This document shows positions 1 through 5,070 of a DNA stretch of 5,070 nucleotides, piece after piece (within the stretch, counting starts at the first letter, position 1; each line of letters begins with the position of its first letter). The notes below the pieces were generated by a model that searched no databases, was not told the origin of the DNA, and saw only the letters and a program-made list of their open reading frames with translations. Made by a program: the position numbers and the translations under genes. The stretch spans positions 1 to 5,070 of the forward strand of contig JARKOC010000404.1 in NCBI GenBank assembly GCA_029975915.1, in the 5' to 3' direction. The DNA is from Bryobacteraceae bacterium. GTDB taxonomy: Bacteria; Acidobacteriota; Terriglobia; Bryobacterales; Bryobacteraceae.

Positions 1-1
1 G

Positions 2-1081
2 GGCGTGATCGGGCGGAATGGGGCAGGCAAAAGCACCCTGCTCAAGGTGCTGTCGCGCATCACCCAACCCACCACCGGCGCGGTCTATCTCAACGGCCGG
101 GTCGGCTCGCTGCTGGAGGTCGGAACGGGCTTTCACGCGGAGCTGACCGGGCGCGAGAACATCTACCTGAACGGGGCGATCCTGGGCATGACCCGCGCCG
201 AGATCGTGCGCAAGTTCGATGAGATCGTGGCTTTCGCCGAGGTCGAGAAGTTCATCGACACCCCGGTCAAGCGCTATTCCAGCGGGATGTACATGCGGCT
301 GGCCTTCGCGGTGGCGGCCCACCTGGAAGCGGAGATTCTGCTGGTGGACGAGGTGCTGGCCGTCGGCGACGCGGCCTTTCAGAAGAAGTGCCTGGGCAAG
401 ATGAGCGACGTCGCCCACGGCGGCCGCACGGTGCTGTTCGTGAGTCATAATATGGCGGCGGTGAGCAATCTCTGTTCGCGAGCGTTCCGGCTCGAACAGG
501 GACAAATCGTGCAAGTCGGACCAACCGAGGACGTGATCGCGGGATACATGGCGATCTCAACCGAGATTATGCAGACCTCGCTGGACTCTCGGCCAGATCG
601 CCAGGGCAGCGGGGATTTTCGCTTCACAAGTCTGGCGCTTGCCGATGGATCGGGGTTGCCTGTGGCCTCATTGAAAGCTGGGGAAGATGCGATTTTTCGA
701 GTCGCTTACCGGGCCGATCAACCGGTCAATCTGGCCAATGTCTCTGTAGCCATCGTAGTCGCCAACATGCACGATCAACGCCTCTGCACATTCTACAGCC
801 TGTTTTCCGGCGATCAATTCACCGGCCATCACCGCGAAGGGATGTTTTGCTGCCGAGTTCCCCATTTGCCGCTTGCGCCAGGAACCTATAAAGTCAACCT
901 ATGGTCGGCTTCTGGGCAAGCGGAAATAGACTGGCTCAAAGACGCCGCCATGTTCGATGTCATCGAAGGCGACTATTACGGGACGGGAAAGCTCCCCAGT
1001 GTCCCGGTACACGGCCCGTTACTGGTTGATCATTCCTGGCAGCACCAAACATCGGAAGAGAAAGTCGCGAGCGAACCATGA
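2..1081 (+). CDS. wzt: Wzt-type ABC transporter ATP-binding protein for polysaccharide export (5' partial)
   Basis: This is the ATPase subunit of an ABC exporter that moves lipid-linked polysaccharide across the inner membrane. The gene is already open at the window edge: reading back from the GTG at 5 gives Gly-Val-Ile-Gly, the usual lead into Walker A, so that GTG is not the start and roughly 55-60 residues are missing. Numbering from the Val at 5, the sequence shows Walker A GRNGAGKST (3-11), a Q-loop region with LLEVGTGFHAELTGREN (36-52) typical of Wzt/TagH ATPases, ABC signature YSSGM (91-95), Walker B ILLVDEVLAVGD (111-122, catalytic Glu 116) and switch His 148. From about residue 200 to 325 there is a separate beta-rich domain (from GDFRFTSL to FDVIEGDYYG) matching the Wzt C-terminal carbohydrate-binding domain. 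That domain makes it a substrate-selective Wzt rather than a bare KpsT/TagH-like ATPase. Its stop overlaps the methyltransferase start by 4 bases. GC falls from about 65% in the ATPase domain to about 56% after position 480. Family call is firm; the substrate is unknown. Confidence 0.93.
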   Translation, partial: GVIGRNGAGKSTLLKVLSRITQPTTGAVYLNGRVGSLLEVGTGFHAELTGRENIYLNGAILGMTRAEIVRKFDEIVAFAEVEKFIDTPVKRYSSGMYMRLAFAVAAHLEAEILLVDEVLAVGDAAFQKKCLGKMSDVAHGGRTVLFVSHNMAAVSNLCSRAFRLEQGQIVQVGPTEDVIAGYMAISTEIMQTSLDSRPDRQGSGDFRFTSLALADGSGLPVASLKAGEDAIFRVAYRADQPVNLANVSVAIVVANMHDQRLCTFYSLFSGDQFTGHHREGMFCCRVPHLPLAPGTYKVNLWSASGQAEIDWLKDAAMFDVIEGDYYGTGKLPSVPVHGPLLVDHSWQHQTSEEKVASEP

Positions 1082-1932
1082 TTTGGGCACTACGTACTTT
1101 CGTCAGTAAGGTCTTCTGGAAGCTGGCCTTTACGATCCAGCCAGACACCATCAAAACACCCCACATTGCGGACTATGACTGGTTTATCATCCCGACAGGC
1201 CCCCTTAACGGCGCTCGAATGTTCCTGGATCGGAACAATTCCGGGCAACGCTCAATGTCCACGGGTACGTTTGATGGATTCATGTTTGAAGCGCTTGCTT
1301 CAGTTGGAATCGCTCTGGAAAAGAAAACAGTCTGGGATGTGGGCGCTTACATCGGGTATCACACCCTCGCTTTTGCAGCGCTCGTCGGAGAATCGGGCTG
1401 TGTAGTCGCGTTTGAACCCAGCCCGCACAATCTCACACGGCTGACCCAACAACTGGAGGCGAATCCTGAACTGGCACGCCGGGTGCGAGTTGAACCATAC
1501 GCCCTTGCCGATCAAGCGGGTCAACAGACGTTTCGCACCAGTTCCATCGAATTGGATGCGGATATCGGGCATCTGGAGTCCAGTGGACTGACCTCGGAGC
1601 GCATTGCACCGGCCGTGTATGCAAAACTGGACACGATCACTGTGACCGTCAAGACGATCGACCAGCTCCTTGAGGAAGGCTATGCAATCCCTGACCTGAT
1701 CAAGATTGACGTGGAAGGCGCGGAACGACTGGTGCTGGAAGGTGCACGAAAAGTGCTGCAAACCGCGCATCCCTCACTCTTTATCGAAGTCCACAACATT
1801 TCGGCGATGTTCGACGTCCAGAACATCCTTCTGCACCACGGCTACGAAACAACCCTGGTCGAAGACCCTGCCCATAAGTCCTCATCGCGCATCCACCTAT
1901 GGGCGAGTAACAGCATGGGCCATGACAGATAA
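1078..1932 (+). CDS. FkbM-family SAM-dependent methyltransferase
   Basis: A 284-residue protein predicted to transfer a methyl group from S-adenosylmethionine, most likely to a sugar hydroxyl of the glycan made by this operon. SAM-binding motif I is VWDVGAYIGYHT (85-96). AFEPSPHN (111-118) supplies the acidic residue expected to bind the SAM ribose. The FkbM hallmark PDLIKIDVEGAE lies at 205-216, followed by LFIEVHN (234-240). The first 80 residues are an N-terminal extension with no motif I recognise; I see no signal peptide. The ATG at 1078 overlaps the upstream stop as ATGA. No good Shine-Dalgarno lies at normal spacing (a GGAAG at 1054-1058 is too far), so translation is probably coupled to the ATPase gene. 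GC is about 55% by hand count, below the flanking ATPase domain. Placement directly after wzt suggests glycan modification or chain capping. FkbM proteins act on varied substrates, so the methylated position cannot be stated. Confidence 0.9.
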   Translation: MIWALRTFVSKVFWKLAFTIQPDTIKTPHIADYDWFIIPTGPLNGARMFLDRNNSGQRSMSTGTFDGFMFEALASVGIALEKKTVWDVGAYIGYHTLAFAALVGESGCVVAFEPSPHNLTRLTQQLEANPELARRVRVEPYALADQAGQQTFRTSSIELDADIGHLESSGLTSERIAPAVYAKLDTITVTVKTIDQLLEEGYAIPDLIKIDVEGAERLVLEGARKVLQTAHPSLFIEVHNISAMFDVQNILLHHGYETTLVEDPAHKSSSRIHLWASNSMGHDR

Positions 1933-2866
1933 ACTCGACCTCTCGATCATCATCCCCACCTACAACCGCCTGGCGCTGCTTCAGGAAGCGCTGGCGTCGT
2001 TCGTGGGAAAGCTGGCGTGTTCCTACGAGGTTATCATCGTCGATGATGGCAGCACCGACGGCACACGAGAATTTCTGCAAGGGTTAGGAGAGCCATACCG
2101 TGTGTTCCTGGCAGAACATCGCGGCGGCAGTGCTGCACGAAATACGGGCATGAAAGCGGCACGAGGCGGATTTATCAAATTTCTGGATGATGACGATTTA
2201 TTGAACGCAAATGTTGTTGATGCTCAAGTCAACTACCTGAGGCAGTATCCGAATATTGACCTTGTTTACTCCGAGTTCACCGAATGGATTGCTGATGGAG
2301 TACGTCAAGAAACGCCTTCTCAGCGTGGACGAGTTGATGATTTGCTGGATGCACATTTGACCCATTGGTGGTGTGCGAATTTCAGCTATCTATTCAGGGC
2401 AAAATCATTAACTGGTATAGTCTGGGACGAGAATTTGCGCACATTGCAGGATGCAGATTTTATTCTACGAGTTGCAGTCACCGAACCTAATATCGCCTAT
2501 CTACACGACTCCATTGGGCGCTACCGGAGACACTCACAGACCACCGTCTCTCATATGGATCCTTTGCTGCGCAAGAATATCTGGGTTCGTCTCTGGAAAA
2601 ATACACTGACCGCACTGCAGACCAAGGGAACCCTGACTACTCAGCGGCGCCATCTGCTTGCAGAACGATTCTACGAATTGGCGGAACAGCTTTTGCCATT
2701 TGATCGAAAGCTGGCACAGAAAAATCTCGTGTGCGCGCTGGACCTTGATCCTGCCTATGTTCCAGAGCGCCCCCGTTACCGCCAGCTTGTTCGAGTTTTC
2801 GGCCATTGGCGTGCGATGCAGGTCAAACACATCATCCTGCACAAAGTGCTAGGCAAGCCTGTATGA
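1922..2866 (+). CDS. Family 2 (GT-A) glycosyltransferase, first of a tandem pair
   Basis: A 314-residue cytoplasmic glycosyltransferase expected to add one sugar from a nucleotide-sugar donor to the growing glycan. The N-terminus LSIIIPTYN (7-15) is the GT2 first beta strand. DDGSTDGT (41-48) belongs to the nucleotide-binding site, FLDDDD (87-92) holds the metal-binding DxD, LQDADF (175-180) aligns with the ED-type catalytic-base motif (Asp 177), and RYRRHSQTTV (200-209) closes the domain. Residues from about 215 form a helical tail with a TPR-like stretch (AQKNLVCALDLDP). No transmembrane segment is evident. The frame is open back to 1706, but the part before 1922 is an out-of-frame reading of the methyltransferase; the ATG at 1922 gives the canonical N-terminus. 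It overlaps the previous gene by 11 bases and the next by 4. GC drops to about 44% across 2161-2520, the lowest in the window, suggesting separate ancestry. Donor and acceptor sugars are not predictable. Confidence 0.92.
   Translation: MTDKLDLSIIIPTYNRLALLQEALASFVGKLACSYEVIIVDDGSTDGTREFLQGLGEPYRVFLAEHRGGSAARNTGMKAARGGFIKFLDDDDLLNANVVDAQVNYLRQYPNIDLVYSEFTEWIADGVRQETPSQRGRVDDLLDAHLTHWWCANFSYLFRAKSLTGIVWDENLRTLQDADFILRVAVTEPNIAYLHDSIGRYRRHSQTTVSHMDPLLRKNIWVRLWKNTLTALQTKGTLTTQRRHLLAERFYELAEQLLPFDRKLAQKNLVCALDLDPAYVPERPRYRQLVRVFGHWRAMQVKHIILHKVLGKPV
1946..1966 (+). repeat. 21-bp perfect direct repeat, copy 1 (in GT2-1)
   Basis: This copy is identical to 2887-2907. It encodes IIIPTYN, begins 24 bases after the GT2-1 start codon and is in codon phase 0. 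The similarity follows protein conservation, but codon choice is identical at all seven codons, including Ile ATC three times. Confidence 0.9.
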
Positions 2867-3822
2867 CGCCGATTCCCATCGTCAGCATCATCATCCCCAC
2901 CTACAACATGCGGCGGTGGATTGGCGAGGCGATCGACAGCGCCCTGGCTCAGACTTACCCCGCCTGTGAGGTGATCGTGGTCGATGACGGCTCGACCGAT
3001 GGCACCGCCGACTTCCTCCGCGAGCGCTACGGGGATCGCATCCGGCTGCACGTCCAGCCCAACGCCGGGCGGGCGGCCGCCCGCAATAAAGGGTTCGCTC
3101 TTTCACAGGGGGACTACATCCAGTTCTTTGATGCCGACGATCTCATGGAGCCGGATGCGCTGCGTCTGCGGGTGGATTACCTCCAACAACATCCCGAAGT
3201 GGCTGTCGCCTACGGGCGTCCGCTGGTCTTCTGGGAGGACGATCCCGCGCACCCGTTTCCATCGGATAAGGAACGCTACTTTGACCAGGGGATCGATCTG
3301 AAAACCGAATTGCATGCTCCTCTCCTATGGACGCTGATGGCCCTGGTGCGGCGGAAATGGGTCGCGCGCGTGAGCGGCATGGACGAGGACTTGACCAGCA
3401 ACGAAGACTGGCACTTCTGGCTGAAGATCGCGGCCGCAGGGGGACAATTCGCCTTCGTGGATGGGCCTCCGGTGGCCCGCTACCGGCAGCGTCGAGCCAA
3501 TTCACCCGATGCGGCCCTGGCCCATCAATGGAGCGGTATTCAGACGCTGGAAAAGATCAAAAGCCTGGTACGGGATCGGGCCGATTATCCCGATCTGGCC
3601 GTCGATCGGGCCATCGGTCGCCAACAATACGGGTATGGCTACTGGCAGCTGAAGGCTGGCAGCCGCAAAGAAGGATTGCGCTGGCTGCTCACCTCGCTGC
3701 GCCACAACCGCGAGTCGCTGCCCGCCAAACTGGTCCAGATTGGGCTGGCACTCGTGTTTCCCCCGCACAAAGTGGAGTCGACTTATCTACGGCTACGCAG
3801 CAAGTCAATCGATCCGAAATGA
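2863..3822 (+). CDS. Family 2 (GT-A) glycosyltransferase, second of a tandem pair
   Basis: A 319-residue GT2 enzyme, probably adding another sugar to the same glycan. VSIIIPTYN lies at 7-15, DDGSTDGT at 41-48, FFDADD (88-93) with the metal-binding DxD, NEDWHFWLK (180-188) with the catalytic Asp in a standard ED motif, and YRQR at 207-210. A helical tail runs from about 215 to the end (KEGLRWLLTSLRHNRESLPAK). There is no signal peptide, and the somewhat hydrophobic stretch near 290-300 (LVQIGLALVFP) is too short for a clear membrane span. An in-frame GTG at 2806 is possible, but the ATG at 2863 places the conserved IIIPTYN strand at exactly the same residue number as in the upstream paralogue and gives an ATGA overlap with its stop, so I chose it. 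GC is about 65% near its start, sharply higher than GT2-1. The shared architecture suggests paralogy, but the composition difference argues against a recent duplication. Confidence 0.93.
   Translation: MTPIPIVSIIIPTYNMRRWIGEAIDSALAQTYPACEVIVVDDGSTDGTADFLRERYGDRIRLHVQPNAGRAAARNKGFALSQGDYIQFFDADDLMEPDALRLRVDYLQQHPEVAVAYGRPLVFWEDDPAHPFPSDKERYFDQGIDLKTELHAPLLWTLMALVRRKWVARVSGMDEDLTSNEDWHFWLKIAAAGGQFAFVDGPPVARYRQRRANSPDAALAHQWSGIQTLEKIKSLVRDRADYPDLAVDRAIGRQQYGYGYWQLKAGSRKEGLRWLLTSLRHNRESLPAKLVQIGLALVFPPHKVESTYLRLRSKSIDPK
2887..2907 (+). repeat. 21-bp perfect direct repeat, copy 2 (in GT2-2)
   Basis: This copy is identical to 1946-1966. It also begins exactly 24 bases after its own start codon and in the same codon phase. 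The two copies are 941 bp apart and bracket almost exactly the GT2-1 gene. Confidence 0.9.
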
Positions 3823-4946
3823 ACATCCTCACCTTGAGTCATGCCTACGTAGAACCGGCCAACCGGCGAGTGTGGGAGCGGTTAGTCGAACTGTATCGTG
3901 ACGTTCGCGTGACCGTCGTTACCCCGGCTCAATGGCAGACTAACCGGTATGGGCCGGTCGTGACCTACTCCATCCAGCCAGAGCGTCGCGAGCGCTACGA
4001 AATACGGCCATTGCCCCTCGCGAACAGTCACTTCCGGCATTACGCCGGGCTGGGCGCAGTGCTGCGCGCCTGTGAGCCGGACATCGTGTGCATTGCCCAG
4101 GAACGCTACGATTGGTCCACCCTGTTTGCCCTCCTGGCCGTACTCAGGCTGGCCCCTCGTGCCCAGCGTCTCACCTTCACCCTGACCAACATCGACTATC
4201 ACTTGAACCGCCCTCAACACATCCTAAAAGAGCTGCTCTTTTTTGCGCTCTCGGACGCCATCCTTGCCTCCGACAGTGAATCGGAACGCCTGCTGCACAC
4301 TCACGGTTATCGAGGCCGGACCAGCGTGCAATATACGCTGGGAGCCGTCGAGCCACCGGTCGAAGTGTCTACGCGGGCCGAATCACCATTGGTGGTCGGT
4401 TACCTGGGAACACTGGCCACCGAAAAAGGGGTAGCGGATCTACTGGCAGCAGTCGCCCAATTGCATGGCTCCTGGCGGTTGTGTCTCATGGGCGACGGTC
4501 CACAGCGGCAAGCCTTGGAAGCCCAGGCTTCTGCCCTCGGCATCGCCGGTCAGGTTGTATTCCAGGGATATGTGGCCCGCGACACTGTCATGGAGCAACT
4601 CGCCAACCTGCACGTATTGGTGCTCCCATCTCACACCACCCCGACCTGGAAGGAGCAATTCGGAGTGGTTCTGGTGGAGGCTATGGCGGCGGGCGCGGTC
4701 GTGGTTGGCTCAAATTCGGGTGCAATCCCGGAAGTCATCGGCGATGCCGGGCTGCTATTTCCAGAAGAGGATGTTCCGGCCCTAGCAGCCAACCTGCAAC
4801 GCCTTCACGACGATCCGGCCTTCCGCGCCGATCTGGCCGCACGCGGCCGGCAGCGCGCCCTGGAGCACTATTCCGCGACGGCCCTGGCCCGCCAGTTTTA
4901 TGCATTCGCCTGCAGCCTGCTGGGAGAAACCCCATGCGCTTCCTGA
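3819..4946 (+). CDS. Family 4 (GT-B) glycosyltransferase
   Basis: A 375-residue retaining-type GT-B glycosyltransferase, normal in length for the family. The N-terminal Rossmann domain begins MNILTLSHAYV and lacks the usual glycine-rich GGxE loop, having HAYVEPANRRVWE (8-20) instead. The C-terminal donor-binding domain starts near LVVGYLGTLATEKG (191-204), where Lys 203 is the expected phosphate-contacting residue. It continues with CLMGDGPQR (222-230), VVFQGYV (246-252), VLVLPS (266-271) and the EX7E motif EQFGVVLVEAMAAG (279-292, Glu 279 and Glu 287), then SGAIPEVIGDAGLLFP (300-315). The frame stays open 492 bases upstream to 3327, but that part lies inside GT2-2 and resembles no glycosyltransferase domain. 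The ATG at 3819 gives the family's normal N-terminus and an ATGA overlap with the GT2-2 stop. I see no Shine-Dalgarno, so translational coupling is likely. The sugar specificity cannot be predicted. Confidence 0.92.
   Translation: MNILTLSHAYVEPANRRVWERLVELYRDVRVTVVTPAQWQTNRYGPVVTYSIQPERRERYEIRPLPLANSHFRHYAGLGAVLRACEPDIVCIAQERYDWSTLFALLAVLRLAPRAQRLTFTLTNIDYHLNRPQHILKELLFFALSDAILASDSESERLLHTHGYRGRTSVQYTLGAVEPPVEVSTRAESPLVVGYLGTLATEKGVADLLAAVAQLHGSWRLCLMGDGPQRQALEAQASALGIAGQVVFQGYVARDTVMEQLANLHVLVLPSHTTPTWKEQFGVVLVEAMAAGAVVVGSNSGAIPEVIGDAGLLFPEEDVPALAANLQRLHDDPAFRADLAARGRQRALEHYSATALARQFYAFACSLLGETPCAS
4923..4926 (+). promoter_or_regulatory. Shine-Dalgarno for the last gene
   Basis: GGAG, within GGGAGA, sits 7 bases before the ATG at 4934. 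It is the clearest ribosome binding site in the window and favours the start at 4934 over the in-frame ATG at 4946, which would make a TGATG stop/start overlap. It lies inside the coding sequence of the preceding glycosyltransferase. Confidence 0.6.
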
Positions 4947-5070
4947 TGATCGGCCTGCATGCCCAACTGATCGGCGGGCTGGAACGGTACACCCGCGACG
5001 TGGCGCTGGCCTTGCGCCACCTGGGGCATCAGGTACGCGTCGTCAGCGCCCTGGAACCGTCCGGTGAATT
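4934..5070 (+). CDS. Family 4 (GT-B) glycosyltransferase, N-terminal fragment (3' partial)
   Basis: Only the first 45 complete codons are present; the gene runs off the window. The translation begins MRFLMIGLHAQLIGGLERYTRD and continues VALALRHLGHQVRVVSALEPSGE. This is the first beta strand, glycine-rich loop (GGLERY, about residues 14-19) and following helix of a family-4 GT-B glycosyltransferase; the GGxER loop is the classic acceptor-side motif that the preceding GT4 lacks. A start at 4934 keeps a full first strand and has a good Shine-Dalgarno. The ATG at 4946 is in frame but would remove half of that strand. The gene overlaps the previous one by 13 bases, so it belongs to the same operon and most likely extends the same glycan. 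The donor-binding domain and EX7E motif are outside the window, so the family call rests on the N-terminus alone. Confidence 0.8.
   Translation, partial: MRFLMIGLHAQLIGGLERYTRDVALALRHLGHQVRVVSALEPSGE

Noticed and set aside
5..7. GTG as a start codon for the ATPase gene.
   Set aside because: The frame continues upstream with Gly before this Val, matching the strand leading to Walker A. A start here would remove the first beta strands of the ATPase fold.
1300..1770. A 156-codon open frame on the minus strand within the methyltransferase gene.
   Set aside because: It is antisense to a gene with clear SAM-binding motifs, and its translation shows no recognisable motif or sensible context.
1706..1921. 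A 72-codon upstream extension of the first GT2 gene.
   Set aside because: It is an out-of-frame reading of the FkbM methyltransferase C-terminus, rich in Cys, Trp and Arg. The family's first beta strand starts right after the ATG at 1922.
3574..3610. Three alternating arms (GATCGGG 3574-3580, CCCGATC 3589-3595, GATCGGG 3604-3610) that could form two mutually exclusive hairpins.
   Set aside because: They lie in the middle of GT2-2, the stems are only 7 bp and there is no U-tract. They are explained by Asp, Pro, Arg and Ile codons in GC-rich coding sequence.
3327..3818. A 492-base open stretch in frame with and upstream of the GT4 gene, which could be read as an N-terminal extension of 164 residues.
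   Set aside because: It lies wholly inside GT2-2, whose motifs are intact. The translation is low-complexity and rich in Arg, Gly and Ala with no domain, and the GT4 has a normal N-terminus at 3819.
4946..4948. ATG at 4946 as the start of the last gene, giving a TGATG coupling with the previous stop.
   Set aside because: It is in frame, but the upstream ATG at 4934 has a well-spaced Shine-Dalgarno and retains the complete first strand MRFLMIGLH.

Overview
The window is an internal slice of a polysaccharide (O-antigen, capsule or similar surface glycan) biosynthesis and export operon. It holds six genes, all on the + strand: the 3' part of a Wzt-type ABC transporter ATPase, an FkbM-family SAM-dependent methyltransferase, two adjacent family-2 (GT-A) glycosyltransferases, a family-4 (GT-B) glycosyltransferase, and the first 137 bases of a second GT-B glycosyltransferase. 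Both the first and the last gene run off the window. The host is a bacterium with moderately high GC. The style of the proteins would suit Chloroflexota or a similar GC-rich environmental lineage, but nothing here fixes the taxonomy and that is a weak guess.

Layout: 2-1081 Wzt-like ATPase (5' partial); 1078-1932 FkbM methyltransferase; 1922-2866 GT2 number 1; 2863-3822 GT2 number 2; 3819-4946 GT4 number 1; 4934 to the end, GT4 number 2 (3' partial). There is no intergenic DNA. Every junction overlaps: three are 4-base ATGA overlaps, one is 11 bases and one is 13 bases. This indicates one polycistronic, translationally coupled transcript whose promoter and terminator lie outside the window. 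I saw no RNA genes, CRISPR arrays, insertion sequences, attachment sites or terminators. Several start sites need care, because the longest open frames for GT2-1, GT2-2 and GT4-1 extend upstream into the preceding gene; the conserved N-termini place the real starts at 1922, 2863 and 3819.

How they would work together (inference from family knowledge): the glycosyltransferases assemble a glycan on a lipid carrier at the inner face of the membrane. The methyltransferase may decorate or cap it. The Wzt ATPase, with a Wzm-type permease presumably encoded upstream, would bind the finished chain through its C-terminal beta-sandwich domain and drive export.

The most notable structure is compositional. 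By hand count GC is about 65% over the conserved ATPase domain, about 55-56% over the Wzt C-terminal domain and the methyltransferase, about 44% in the middle of GT2-1, and back to about 65% at the start of GT2-2. The switch in the first gene falls near its domain boundary, as expected if a serotype-determining cassette was exchanged between conserved flanks. I found no convincing wholly new system; the genes belong to recognisable families.
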